Part shown: positions 33,142 to 42,620 of the stretch, in pieces
Layout of the letters: each line of letters opens with the position of its first letter
Position numbering within the stretch: position 1 is the stretch's first letter
From: G963677485 sp964519405
GTDB lineage: Bacteria > Armatimonadota > HRBIN16
Direction: 5' to 3'
NCBI GenBank assembly: GCA_964519405.1
Contig: CAZFLA010000001.1
Span: forward strand, 30,374-94,373
Length of the DNA stretch: 64,000 nucleotides
The notes under the pieces: generated by a model
The model's database searches: none
What the model saw: only the letters and a program-made list of their open reading frames with translations
Told to the model about the DNA's origin: nothing
Position numbers and translations under genes: made by a program

Positions 33142-35463
33142 TTAGTCTTTCTGCTCTATCGAGTAGATGCACACCGACTTTAACTGCACGGTGCCTGCGC
33201 CTGGCAACTGTATGCGCAGGGCGTGAATACGGTCTGCCGCTTTCCATGGCATGGTGAAGCAGAGTTTTGTTTGAGTGTTGGGGAACCTCAACTGACGCCA
33301 CACCATATTGTCATAACTGCTGCCATCAACACTCCAGCGCAGCGGGAACTGCTTGATGGGGTTTTCAGAACGCATGTTTATTTCCACGAAGTAGAGTTTG
33401 TTCTTGTCAACCACTACATTCGACACAGGCAGATCGATATATGGGTCGTCACCGGTTGTGCGGAACTCGGCAACACCCTTATTGCTCTTCGTATATTCCA
33501 TGTTGTGCAGCATATTGGGTGACGCTTTCAGATTGCTGATGTCTTGCGCCCATAGTCGCTGAGATGCTGAATGTGTTTTGCCGTTAATCAGCTTACAGGT
33601 TAGATCATTTAGTGGCGCCATATCTTTAGCTAACCATGCCGACTCGGAGGCGTTCATGCTGCCAATGATCTTACTGGCTTTGTTGATCGCGGCTTGCCGT
33701 GATGTAGCCTGATCGGTGCTGCTGGCTTTCAGAACACATTCGGCAAGATCATCCCATGTCGACAGCGGCAGCGGCTCAACCAGCGTCGCCATGATCTCCT
33801 TGCGCGGCATGACCTTGAGCTTCCCATCTTTCTTAGCCTGTTCGACGATGGCCAATAGGTCTGATATCTTCGCACTGCAGTATCCCGAACCACCATATAC
33901 GCAGCCCTCACCGGAATACCATATCTTCACTTCGTCGCCAGATATCACAGCCGAACAAGCCCTTACACCAAGATCGCCCCATGTGCCCCAGTCCGACCAT
34001 GTCACGATGGGGTCGCTGTGGTTGAACGGCGGCTCTGTGGTGTTGATGTCGTCGTATTTCACCCAGTTGATGCCGTCAAGTGAAAAAGCCCAGCCAAGTC
34101 TTTTTACGCCAGCTACAAATTCGTCATTGGTGATGTGACCGTGATAGAAGCAATGGTAACTGGCACCCGATTTACCTTGGTAAATACGGGTTTGAGTTTC
34201 ATTGTCACCGAGCTTGAGCATAGCTGCTGCCGATAGCCATCCGCTGTCCCAGTCGCCTGGCTCACCCTGAGTGATGACCGGGTTCAACGTAGACTTCTTC
34301 CAGTGGACACAGTCTTTGCTTTCGGCATAACCGAACTCGTTGCGGTAACCGCGTGATGGGTCGTTAATGCCGGTGAACCACATCTTCCAGATATTACCGT
34401 CTTTGATGAACGAGTGGTCGCCGATGCAGATATCATCCCACGCGCCAAAGGGGCCTTGGTAGAGCAGGGGATTGTCTGGCTCTGGGGTCCAATGAATACC
34501 ATCATTACTGCGATGCATACCCATGCCATCCCACCAGTTGGCATTGCAGGTAGATCCCGCGGGATGCCACATGATGTATTCGTCACCGTATTTCAATGTG
34601 TCGGCATCGGCTTCGTTGAAGTCACCCCATTGGCCTTTTGCTCCCAGAGGTTTCACTGCGCCGGTGCCTGCGGGTTGTGTCCAGGTGATGCCATCTTTTG
34701 ATTCCGCATACCCTTGACCCGCGCCGTTGGAATACCACATTTTGTATGTGTCACCATCGAGTATGACGGTTGGTGAGTAAGCGTCGATGTTCAACGGGTT
34801 GTGCGGATATACCGTAAATGGCGACTTCGAGCGAGTTGCTGTCCGCACAATGACATCGCTGAAGGAACCCGTGGCTGCGGCTGCATAGAACCCAACCATG
34901 CCGCAGGGGTGCTCTGCGATCTTCTTTTCTACCACATGTCCGATGTATTTTTCGTCAACATAGCAGTATATGCCGGCACGGTCGGTTATGACCTTCATCC
35001 GGTAAGGGTGGTCAAACTTCGCAGTGAATGGGAATGTGCCTAAGGTTGTGTACTGCAGATTTCGAACCGTCTCGATGGTCAGCTTTTTATTCGGAGCGTT
35101 GAAGCGCACCATGATAAAGTTGTCGTGAGTGTCACCGCGCACGGTCAATCCCAACCCCGCCCACGATTCCCCATTGTTGCCGGTCATGTTGATCGTGGCT
35201 TCGTAAATGCAGTCGATCCACTCGTGACCAGGAACAAATGCTCGCGCCCGTATGGCGTGAAGGTCGGTGGATGTGATGCTGTTCTGCCCTTCCTGCCAAC
35301 TGCCCTCATTAATGATGAGGTTCTTGTAGACCGATCGTCCAGATATGCTGTCTGGGGTGGTATCAATGCGTGTGAGTTGATCGGTGCCCGCCGATGCCGA
35401 TGTTGTTAATGCCATAATGATTACCCCTACTAAACTCTTGAAGAGAGATGCGGTTTGATTCAT
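33142..35463 (-). CDS. Secreted LamG-like and five-bladed-propeller protein, candidate glycoside hydrolase
   Basis: 773 residues with a signal peptide (cut near 25). Residues about 30-210 look like a concanavalin/LamG-type beta-sandwich (GESWAGLGLTVRGD, DRAGIYCYVDEKYIG). Residues about 215-540 have repeated blades such as YKMWYSNGAGQGYAESKDGI, IWKMWFTGINDPS and VKIWYSGEG, typical of GH32/GH43/GH130-like five-bladed propellers. A C-terminal beta domain (about 640-765) may bind carbohydrate. Acidic residues in the blades (DFNEADADT, DDICIGDHS) could form an active site. Secretion and context suggest it acts on polymer outside the cell; the family is not certain. Confidence 0.65.
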   Translation of the reverse strand: MNQTASLFKSLVGVIIMALTTSASAGTDQLTRIDTTPDSISGRSVYKNLIINEGSWQEGQNSITSTDLHAIRARAFVPGHEWIDCIYEATINMTGNNGESWAGLGLTVRGDTHDNFIMVRFNAPNKKLTIETVRNLQYTTLGTFPFTAKFDHPYRMKVITDRAGIYCYVDEKYIGHVVEKKIAEHPCGMVGFYAAAATGSFSDVIVRTATRSKSPFTVYPHNPLNIDAYSPTVILDGDTYKMWYSNGAGQGYAESKDGITWTQPAGTGAVKPLGAKGQWGDFNEADADTLKYGDEYIMWHPAGSTCNANWWDGMGMHRSNDGIHWTPEPDNPLLYQGPFGAWDDICIGDHSFIKDGNIWKMWFTGINDPSRGYRNEFGYAESKDCVHWKKSTLNPVITQGEPGDWDSGWLSAAAMLKLGDNETQTRIYQGKSGASYHCFYHGHITNDEFVAGVKRLGWAFSLDGINWVKYDDINTTEPPFNHSDPIVTWSDWGTWGDLGVRACSAVISGDEVKIWYSGEGCVYGGSGYCSAKISDLLAIVEQAKKDGKLKVMPRKEIMATLVEPLPLSTWDDLAECVLKASSTDQATSRQAAINKASKIIGSMNASESAWLAKDMAPLNDLTCKLINGKTHSASQRLWAQDISNLKASPNMLHNMEYTKSNKGVAEFRTTGDDPYIDLPVSNVVVDKNKLYFVEINMRSENPIKQFPLRWSVDGSSYDNMVWRQLRFPNTQTKLCFTMPWKAADRIHALRIQLPGAGTVQLKSVCIYSIEQKD

Positions 35464-35644
35464 GTCAGACCTCCGCTCATGAAACTACAACTGTAATGTA
35501 ACTGCAGCCAGCGGTATAAGCGATAGCTATGATTCCTAATGTTTGGCATTTCTTGTTATTATAGTGATGAAAAAGCGCCATTCTAGGTTGATTATGGCTC
35601 AGATGCTTGATCGACATGACTATTCTTATTCTGGTGGGCTCATC

Positions 35645-36454
35645 ATGACGGAGATATCCAGTATCCTTCAACTGCCCAAAGTGGTGAATGCACGCGAAAG
35701 CGTGGGCGGTATACTCTCAGCGTATATCGATAGGGAGTATGTGCTGCAGTATTGTGTGAATGGTGAGGGAAGTTTTCGACTTCGCAACAACTTGTTTCAC
35801 ATCACCCCTGGCACCACATTCCTCATGCCGCCCCAGTTGCCGCATGCGCTGCATTTTATGAGGGAGGCCAGCGATTACCGCTATATTGTGGTGCACTTTG
35901 CATTACCCGAAGGATCAACGCTGTTAAGGCACTTTCCACAGGTCGTTTCGTTGAGTAAAGCCGATGCAGCGGTTGTAGAGCGGTGTATGCGCGATATCGT
36001 CAAAGAGTATCACTCGGGCCAATCAGGCGCAGGATTAGTCATGGCAGGGTTGTTGGTTGAGGCGTTGGGGTTGTTTTGGCGCAATCGAGCGGAAGACACA
36101 CCCAGTGATGTGGTGATTTCAACAGTATGGCGTGACATTGAGCGTGTCATCGGCTGGATGCACCAACAATATAATGAACCACTCACGATATCTATGATGT
36201 CGGAGGCTGCGGAACTATCACCATCATATTTCTGTAAGGCTTTTAAGGAATTCACGGGCTGCAGCCCGCACCGGTATTTGAACAATATAAGAGTAGAAAA
36301 AGCGGCGCACATTCTAAGCGAACGTGAGCTAACCTGCAGTGAGGTGGCTCAGCTTGTGGGGTATGCCGACATGGCAACGTTCAGCCGAGTGTTCCGCAGG
36401 ATTATGTCCATATCACCCTCGCAATGGGTTCAGCAGTATTACCCAACTACTTGA
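35645..36454 (+). CDS. AraC-family regulator with N-terminal cupin sensor
   Basis: 269 residues. An N-terminal cupin-like sugar-binding domain (about 1-140; YCVNGEGSFRLRNNLF, MPPQLPHALHFM) is followed by two helix-turn-helix motifs near the C-terminus (LTISMMSEAAELSPSYFCKA and HILSERELTCSEVAQLVGY, ending in FSRVFRRIMSISPSQW). Such proteins activate sugar-use genes when they bind a sugar. The ATG at 35645 is preferred; more upstream codons in frame lack homology. It is divergent from the secreted propeller gene and precedes the DUF6259 gene, its likely targets. Confidence 0.9.
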   Translation: MTEISSILQLPKVVNARESVGGILSAYIDREYVLQYCVNGEGSFRLRNNLFHITPGTTFLMPPQLPHALHFMREASDYRYIVVHFALPEGSTLLRHFPQVVSLSKADAAVVERCMRDIVKEYHSGQSGAGLVMAGLLVEALGLFWRNRAEDTPSDVVISTVWRDIERVIGWMHQQYNEPLTISMMSEAAELSPSYFCKAFKEFTGCSPHRYLNNIRVEKAAHILSERELTCSEVAQLVGYADMATFSRVFRRIMSISPSQWVQQYYPTT

Positions 36455-36545
36455 TGAATGTAACTTGCTTGTAATAAAGAGGAACAGAATACCTCGGTGT
36501 TGAACCTTCTGGTAACATAGATTCCTTACATGGATGGTGGCACGC

Positions 36546-39500
36546 ATGTCTTCTAAAGCTCCTAGTGATACATTGACAATTGCTTCATTATCAGCAGATA
36601 TCTCCAATGGAGCCATCGTGTCGCTCCGGAATATGCTGACGAAAGAGGTATATACAAAAACCTCAGCGGCATCATCTGCGTATTCGCGGATATATCATCT
36701 TTCGGACTCTGTTCCGCAAAAGGAAGCTCCCTCGGCGTGTGTCACCAATAAAACGCAGGCTGGGATTATACACGTCAACAGTTGGACGAATAAGGCCAGT
36801 GTCAGTACATCCGTCTCAACGGACGGCAAGGATCTGACCATTACCCAGCAGGTAAACCATCCGAAAGGCGGGGTATACGGCGCCTCGTGGGAGATCGCAG
36901 ACATCCCTGATTCCTACAGCATCATCGTGCCTGGTGAAAGCGGCCAGCGTTTCAGCAAGGCATCGGCGTTTGGTATCAAGCAATTCGATTATCCGATGAC
37001 ATGGGAAGCTGCGTATGTGTTGATACAGGGAGAACGCGGTGGCGTGATCATCCGTGCAGTGGACCCGAAATATCACTACAAACTGCTGTATGTGCAGCAT
37101 CTGCCTGGGATATTTCGACTGCGGTTTGAGAGTAGAAATCAAGCCCCGTTTGACAACCTGAAGACAGTGATGCCTATTGAATGGCGTGTGTCTGCATATC
37201 GCGGGGGCTGGCTGAACGGCGCCAGGATATATAACCAATGGGCCGAAAAGGCATACCACATGGTGCCCATTGAGCGAAAATCTGCACGTTGGCTGCCTGA
37301 CATCCAGTTTGCAGTGACGATGTCACTAGACCAAACGCTGCTAGCCCCGTTAGCTAAGCAGGTGAACCCCAAACAGACTATGCTTTACCTGCCGATATGG
37401 CGAACCGATGGGTATGATAAAAACTATCCCAACTACGAACCAGCCGAAGGGTTTGCGGAGTTTGTTCAAAAAGCACACAGCTTCGGTTTTAGGGTGATGC
37501 CGCACTGCAACTATTTTGGATGCGACCCTAAGAACCCCTTATATAGCAGATTTGAGAAATACCAGATTCGTGACGCCTTTACCAAAGCGCCAATGTGGTG
37601 GGAGACACCTACTGATTTGTCTATCAAGTTTGCATACATTAATCCTGCAAGCAAAGAGTGGCGTGAGCTGCTGATATCTAAGATGAAGCAAATCGTCAGT
37701 AAATATGGTGTAGATGCAATTTACATAGACCAGCTTTTTTGTATCTACAATGATGGTGCTGGTTTAGTTGACGGGCTCAACATGATTGAAGGTAATATCG
37801 CCCTCATGCGTGAACTGACCGAAGCACTGCCCAATATACCTATTGGCGGTGAGGGGCTTGATGAAGTGACTTGTTTATATCAGTCGTTCGCGCAACGGCA
37901 CGAGCTGTCTATTGATTTCTTGGCCGGCACATGGAATACGGTCAGACTGGCTCATGCCCATGCTGTCAGTTCATCTCTGTTGTCAAGATATACCGTGATG
38001 GTTGGTTACTTAGGAATGCCTAATCCCGACAATGACCCCGAGCTCTACACGGCATGGCGAACGGGATACGAGTGTTATGGCGTGATACCGACTTTGCCAT
38101 GGCCTAGTCTGGGTGAAATTACACAGCCCAATGCGATGCTGTCGCAGATATTCGAAGAAGCTCGCTTCTTTCAGAAATACAAGCCAAAACCCGATTTTGA
38201 TACTTTCTGGGATGCGCGAGATAGATTCGTGTATCGGCTGGCAGATGGCCGACGCGCAGCATATCGTGATGACTTGGGCAGTTGCTTCCAAGTCGGCACC
38301 GCGGGTAAAGCACCGGAGACGCTTTTCCGACGAATTCAAGGCGTTAGCCATGTGACTTTACCTGGATCTATACCCAATTGGCCAGTATATAACGCTCGCG
38401 AAATCGGCGGGCTGGATCCAACAAAAGCATATGTGTGGAGTAAGCAACCGCGCGATGTGAAGGCTCTTCATATTGAAGCCCTAACGGCTGGGATTGCCGT
38501 ATCCGGGGTTGGGGTAAATAAGGAATTTGTGCGAGTGCACCTTAAGAATGAGCTAAGCTCCATACGCTTGACTGATGATTCGTTGAAAGCATACTCGGGC
38601 GTGTATTTGGCAGATGGCAATACAAGGCAGTTTCCGGGTATAGGCTTTTCCGATGACTGTGGTGCTGCTGTGGCCCTTATTGGCCCTGCGATCTTTATGC
38701 ATCCGCCGTGGAAGCCTACACCAAACGGTCCACAAGCACCAATTGGTAAACAAGGATTCGGGAATGCCTTTGTTCGCTATTCGCTGACTCTACCCAAAGC
38801 CACAGACATCAAACTGTCGGCAACTGTGAATCTACAACCGAATCAAAGTGGCAAATCAGATGGAATTATCATGATCGTCAAAGTGGAGTCCAATACTGGT
38901 GTGACTACTTCGAATATCTTCGCAGACACGATGCCTACACCGATCGACGTGAACATAACCAAACATGCTGGCAGAGCTGCAACGATCTCGTTTATATTAA
39001 CTCCAGGAGCTGAAGGTAACATCACTTGTGACGGCACCGTGTTGTCGAACCCCCTCATCAGCTTCGATTACAAAAGTGATGGCCATTTTGATATGGTCTC
39101 TCCAAAGCAGATAAAGTATGTTGTTGCTGCCTCTGGCAAACCGAACCTAACTAGGTTGGGTCAGCAAAGATACCGGATTCAATGCACCATGCCGAATATG
39201 ATCTCGGTGATATATGACGACCCACGTCAGATAGCCAAAACTGTAAGCCTGTTTGACATACCATATCAGGTCAGCCAGATCAGTGATCGTGGTGCCGAAA
39301 CGGCCCCTAGCGGATGGTCGGCTGCTGGTGTTGGTGAAACCACAAGCATGAATGTGTCCAGGAAGGTGCTCTCCGAGCACCCGCCAAGCAATGGCAAGAC
39401 GGTTGTGGACTACTGGATTCAGCTTCCGAAACGGAGCTGCAAGTTGGTTGGGTATACCGCGCTTCGTGATGGTTCCAAGTCTACCGGTGTTGCATTTGAG

Positions 39501-39686
39501 GTATGGGTAAATGGGACGCCAATATATCGCAAGCAGTTTACACAAAATGTTGGCTGGCAGCCTGTTGATGTGGATCTGAGTAAATATGGTAATCAACCCA
39601 TATTGCTCAGCCTCGTCACAGATTCCTGCGGCCCAGCAGATTTTGACTGGGCCGCATGGGGTGATCCTGAGCTGCGTATCGGTTAG
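36546..39686 (+). CDS. DUF6259 protein, putative TIM-barrel glycoside hydrolase
   Basis: 1046 residues, no signal peptide. An N-terminal beta-sandwich (about 1-240) precedes a barrel-like part (about 245-600) with strands ending in acidic residues: MLYLPIWRTDGYD, FRVMPHCNYFGCDP, VDAIYIDQLFCIYND (likely nucleophile strand) and IPIGGEGLDEVT (likely acid/base strand). Two or more C-terminal beta domains follow, the last (about 930-1045) like a sugar-binding jelly roll. The layout matches proteins named DUF6259, related to GH13/GH36-clan barrels but without assigned activity. It follows the AraC gene by about 90 bases on the same strand. Confidence 0.7.
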   Translation: MSSKAPSDTLTIASLSADISNGAIVSLRNMLTKEVYTKTSAASSAYSRIYHLSDSVPQKEAPSACVTNKTQAGIIHVNSWTNKASVSTSVSTDGKDLTITQQVNHPKGGVYGASWEIADIPDSYSIIVPGESGQRFSKASAFGIKQFDYPMTWEAAYVLIQGERGGVIIRAVDPKYHYKLLYVQHLPGIFRLRFESRNQAPFDNLKTVMPIEWRVSAYRGGWLNGARIYNQWAEKAYHMVPIERKSARWLPDIQFAVTMSLDQTLLAPLAKQVNPKQTMLYLPIWRTDGYDKNYPNYEPAEGFAEFVQKAHSFGFRVMPHCNYFGCDPKNPLYSRFEKYQIRDAFTKAPMWWETPTDLSIKFAYINPASKEWRELLISKMKQIVSKYGVDAIYIDQLFCIYNDGAGLVDGLNMIEGNIALMRELTEALPNIPIGGEGLDEVTCLYQSFAQRHELSIDFLAGTWNTVRLAHAHAVSSSLLSRYTVMVGYLGMPNPDNDPELYTAWRTGYECYGVIPTLPWPSLGEITQPNAMLSQIFEEARFFQKYKPKPDFDTFWDARDRFVYRLADGRRAAYRDDLGSCFQVGTAGKAPETLFRRIQGVSHVTLPGSIPNWPVYNAREIGGLDPTKAYVWSKQPRDVKALHIEALTAGIAVSGVGVNKEFVRVHLKNELSSIRLTDDSLKAYSGVYLADGNTRQFPGIGFSDDCGAAVALIGPAIFMHPPWKPTPNGPQAPIGKQGFGNAFVRYSLTLPKATDIKLSATVNLQPNQSGKSDGIIMIVKVESNTGVTTSNIFADTMPTPIDVNITKHAGRAATISFILTPGAEGNITCDGTVLSNPLISFDYKSDGHFDMVSPKQIKYVVAASGKPNLTRLGQQRYRIQCTMPNMISVIYDDPRQIAKTVSLFDIPYQVSQISDRGAETAPSGWSAAGVGETTSMNVSRKVLSEHPPSNGKTVVDYWIQLPKRSCKLVGYTALRDGSKSTGVAFEVWVNGTPIYRKQFTQNVGWQPVDVDLSKYGNQPILLSLVTDSCGPADFDWAAWGDPELRIG

Positions 39687-39696
39687 CCTAACGCAG

Positions 39697-39736
39697 AACA
39701 CACAGCGATCACTGCGTGATGTGATCGCTGTGTGTT
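39697..39736. terminator. Hairpin between convergent DUF6259 and GH127 genes
   Basis: A perfect 16-bp stem (39697-39712 with 39721-39736), loop TGCGTGAT. Its right arm reaches into the stop codon of the GH127 gene. T tracts are short. Confidence 0.7.
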
Positions 39737-41633
39737 AGCGGCTTCTGCGAAGCCACACGCTCATCCAACCTGGTTCACGGTTATCCCAAGCATAATAGGG
39801 GATTGCCTTTATGGGCTGCAAGCAGCTCTGAGCAGGCCGGTCGCTGTACAGAAGGTTGTCCCAACCTTCGCTGATTTCGGTCAGGGCCTCTGTGGTGATG
39901 GTGACCACTCCACCTAGCAGCTCAGGCTCGTAACGACACGCCATCGGGGCATCGTCGGGCAGCACGATGTTCTCAACGGCCATATCATTATCTGCGCCCT
40001 CAAGGCAGTAGACAATCGGCCCTCGCTGGATTGCTGTGCGTCCTAGATCGGCTGCGACTGCTGGATTAGCATACATGCGCTTCGGCTGCATGGGCAGCTC
40101 AAGGTGAATGGCATCGCCGTCTTTCCACTCGCGATTGATTGTTAAATAGCCTTTTTCGATGACAGCGCTTGCCACAGAATCGCCGTTTACGGATACGGCA
40201 TAATCGTCGCACCAACCGGGGATCCTCAGTTTTACGCTGAACGAAGATGCTTTTTGAGTATTCACAGTGACATCGATGCTGCCATCCCACGGGTAGTTGG
40301 TTTTTTGGCTGAGCTTAACAGGCGTATTGCCGACCATGAGTTCTGCATCGCTTTCGATGTAGAGATGCACGGCCACATCGGTATCTGTGCTCGAATAGAC
40401 ATATCCACCAACTGATGCTATCAACCGAAGGATGTTTGGAGGACAGCAGGAGCAGTCAAACCAGCTTACTCGATGGTGTGTTCCGTTGCTGGCAAGTGGG
40501 TTCTCGTAGAAGTATTTGTTGCCGCATAACGAGATGCCGCTGATGGAGCCATTGTATAACGCCTGCTCCATGACGTCGGAATAGGTGCTGTCAAGATCAT
40601 ATCGCAGCATGCGATGACACCACAAGATCAACCCGACTGCTGCACAGGTTTCGGCATATGCCGTTTGGTTGGGCAAGTCATAGTCGGTGGTGAAGCCTTC
40701 GTTGTTACGCGATGGCCCGAGCCCACCTGTAATATACATGCGCTTGGTGAAGAGGTCGTGAAGAAGCCGCTGTAATACAACGAAGATGCTTTCGTCGTTT
40801 GTGATGCCGGCTATATCTGCCGCGCCTGAGTAGTAATACATGGCGCGCACGGCGTGTCCCGCGACGCTGGCGTGCTCTCGAAGAGGGCATTCTGCTTGAG
40901 CGTAGGCATACTGATCGGTATGCATATGCGGCGGCAGTTGATCCGGTGCGACGATCTTGCCTTCACCTGCGATCTCGCGATCGAAGTAATGGGGCTGTCG
41001 GCCTCGCTCTTCCACGAAGTAATCGCAGAGCTTTAGATATCTTTCATTGCCGGTCGCTTCATACAGCTTGATCAGCGCGAGTTCAACTTCCGGGTGCCCG
41101 CAGTAGCCCTGCTTTTTGGTGGGCTCTGGCCCGAATACGCTGTCGATATAGTCGGCGTAGCGGCACATGCAGTCGAGGAACTTACGGTCTCCTGAATACC
41201 TGAAGTGAGCGACGGCGGCTTCCATCAAGTGGCCCGCACAGTAGAGCTCGTGCCAGTCGCGCAGGTTGGTCCATCGCTTTTCGGGCTCAACCAGCGTGAA
41301 GTGCACGTTCAAGTATCCGTCTGGCTGCTGAGCGGCGATGATCTTGTTGATTAGCTCATCCAGCATACCCTGCATTTTTGCATCAGGGATCAGGTTCAGC
41401 GAATAGCATGCACCTTCAATCCACTTGGCCACGTCGGAGTCCCAAAAGATGTGCGGCTCGGGCTGCATACCGGGCTTCCAATCCATGTTGTAGGCATCTA
41501 GTCGGCCAGTGTCTTTTAGGCATTGATACTGTGAGTAGAGAGTCTCTTTGGCAAGCGTCGTAATTCGTGGCTGCCAGAATTTGTCGGTGATATTTACCTT
41601 ATCAAATGATAACGGTATGTGCTGTGCTGACAT
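39735..41633 (-). CDS. GH127 beta-L-arabinofuranosidase (intracellular)
   Basis: 632 residues, no signal peptide. It is an (alpha/alpha)6 barrel of the former DUF1680. Markers are DSDVAKWIEGACYSL, QQPDGYLNVHFT, RMYITGGLGPSRNNEGF, AETCAAVGLILWCHRML (Zn-site Glu region) and WFDCSCCPPNILRL, which holds the nucleophile Cys and zinc-binding Cys residues. GH127 removes beta-L-arabinofuranose from arabinooligosaccharides or arabinogalactan/extensin glycans. It is divergent from an AraC regulator whose promoter region carries direct repeats. Confidence 0.92.
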   Translation of the reverse strand: MSAQHIPLSFDKVNITDKFWQPRITTLAKETLYSQYQCLKDTGRLDAYNMDWKPGMQPEPHIFWDSDVAKWIEGACYSLNLIPDAKMQGMLDELINKIIAAQQPDGYLNVHFTLVEPEKRWTNLRDWHELYCAGHLMEAAVAHFRYSGDRKFLDCMCRYADYIDSVFGPEPTKKQGYCGHPEVELALIKLYEATGNERYLKLCDYFVEERGRQPHYFDREIAGEGKIVAPDQLPPHMHTDQYAYAQAECPLREHASVAGHAVRAMYYYSGAADIAGITNDESIFVVLQRLLHDLFTKRMYITGGLGPSRNNEGFTTDYDLPNQTAYAETCAAVGLILWCHRMLRYDLDSTYSDVMEQALYNGSISGISLCGNKYFYENPLASNGTHHRVSWFDCSCCPPNILRLIASVGGYVYSSTDTDVAVHLYIESDAELMVGNTPVKLSQKTNYPWDGSIDVTVNTQKASSFSVKLRIPGWCDDYAVSVNGDSVASAVIEKGYLTINREWKDGDAIHLELPMQPKRMYANPAVAADLGRTAIQRGPIVYCLEGADNDMAVENIVLPDDAPMACRYEPELLGGVVTITTEALTEISEGWDNLLYSDRPAQSCLQPIKAIPYYAWDNREPGWMSVWLRRSR

Positions 41634-41664
41634 TGGTGTTCTCCCCTATGTGATAGGCCGTATG

Positions 41665-41756
41665 ACGACATTATTCCGTCTGTGTTATTATCATAGCTGT
41701 ACGAAATACCACTGCACAAGACTGCAATAGCATATATTAACGGCACAATTCCGACT
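41665..41756. promoter_or_regulatory. Imperfect direct repeats in the GH127 / AraC promoter region
   Basis: ACGACATTATTCCGTCT (41665-41681) and ACGGCACAATTCCGACT (41740-41756) match at 13 of 17 bases in the same orientation and start 75 bases apart, about seven helical turns. Direct repeats are the usual form of AraC-family sites, and such a pair could support looping. Confidence 0.5.
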
Positions 41757-41761
41757 ATTTT

Positions 41762-42583
41762 ATGATGAGCGACATTCAGTATCGATGCGACATAGCTGTT
41801 CACGCAGAAACGGCAGGACTATTCGTTTCGCAAGGACGCGGTATACACGGTAAACGAGTTCTCAGCAACTACGAACTGATCTTCGTGCGCCGCGGTGAGC
41901 TGCATATGTATGAGGATGATGATGTCTACCAGCTTACTGAGGGGCAGACGCTCATACTCCGACCAGGGCATGTGCATGGCGGTATTTCGCCGTATGCGAA
42001 CGACTTGCGCTTCTACTGGGTTCACTTCACCTGTAACGACGAAGCAGAAGTGGACAGCATGAATGTGCCCTGTTACACCACGCTGAGCCGACCAGACTAC
42101 ATGACGTCGCTGTACCGCATGTTCCTGGAGAACCAAGAGGCCGACGGCCGATCACTCGAAGCCGCGAACCTCATCATCGGCTTGATGCTTATCGAGGTGG
42201 CTCAGCATAACACTCAGAGCCACTCGGATGTATCGGCAACACAGCTGCGCCTTGCCGACCGTGTGAAAGCATACATTCGGGTGAATTTCGATAAGCCGAT
42301 TAGCACATCTGCCATCGCGTCGGAGCTTGATATCAATCCTGACTATTTGGGGCGCGTGTTCCATGCCGTGAATAGCCAAACGATCACCGATGCTATTCAT
42401 ATACAACGCGTGAAGCATGCCAAAACACTGTTGATGGAGACTGATGTATCCATCGAAAAAGTGGGTGTCACCTGCGGATACGAAAATCCGCATTACTTTC
42501 GGCGGGTGTTTATGAAGCTCGAAGGAATGTCGCCCAAACAATACCGGCTGCTGTATTGCCGCATGCACACTAACTCCGAATAG
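41762..42583 (+). CDS. AraC-family regulator with N-terminal AraC-type arm/cupin
   Basis: 273 residues. The N-terminal sensor (about 1-150) includes NYELIFVRRGELHMYEDDD and LRPGHVHGGISPY. The C-terminal DNA-binding half has KAYIRVNFDKPISTSAIASE, the recognition region LDINPDYLGRVFHAVNSQTI and the second motif VSIEKVGVTCGYENPHYFRR ending in GMSPKQYR. It is divergent from the GH127 gene and convergent with GH3. It very probably controls GH127 from the repeats between them. Confidence 0.92.
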   Translation: MMSDIQYRCDIAVHAETAGLFVSQGRGIHGKRVLSNYELIFVRRGELHMYEDDDVYQLTEGQTLILRPGHVHGGISPYANDLRFYWVHFTCNDEAEVDSMNVPCYTTLSRPDYMTSLYRMFLENQEADGRSLEAANLIIGLMLIEVAQHNTQSHSDVSATQLRLADRVKAYIRVNFDKPISTSAIASELDINPDYLGRVFHAVNSQTITDAIHIQRVKHAKTLLMETDVSIEKVGVTCGYENPHYFRRVFMKLEGMSPKQYRLLYCRMHTNSE

Positions 42584-42586
42584 GGC

Positions 42587-42613
42587 AGTAGGCTGGCTTA
42601 ATACCAGCCTACT
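42587..42613. terminator. Hairpin between convergent AraC and GH3 genes
   Basis: AGTAGGCTGG (42587-42596) and CCAGCCTACT (42604-42613) form a perfect 10-bp stem with a 7-base loop. No long T tract is present. Confidence 0.6.
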
Positions 42614-42620
42614 TGCAGAG

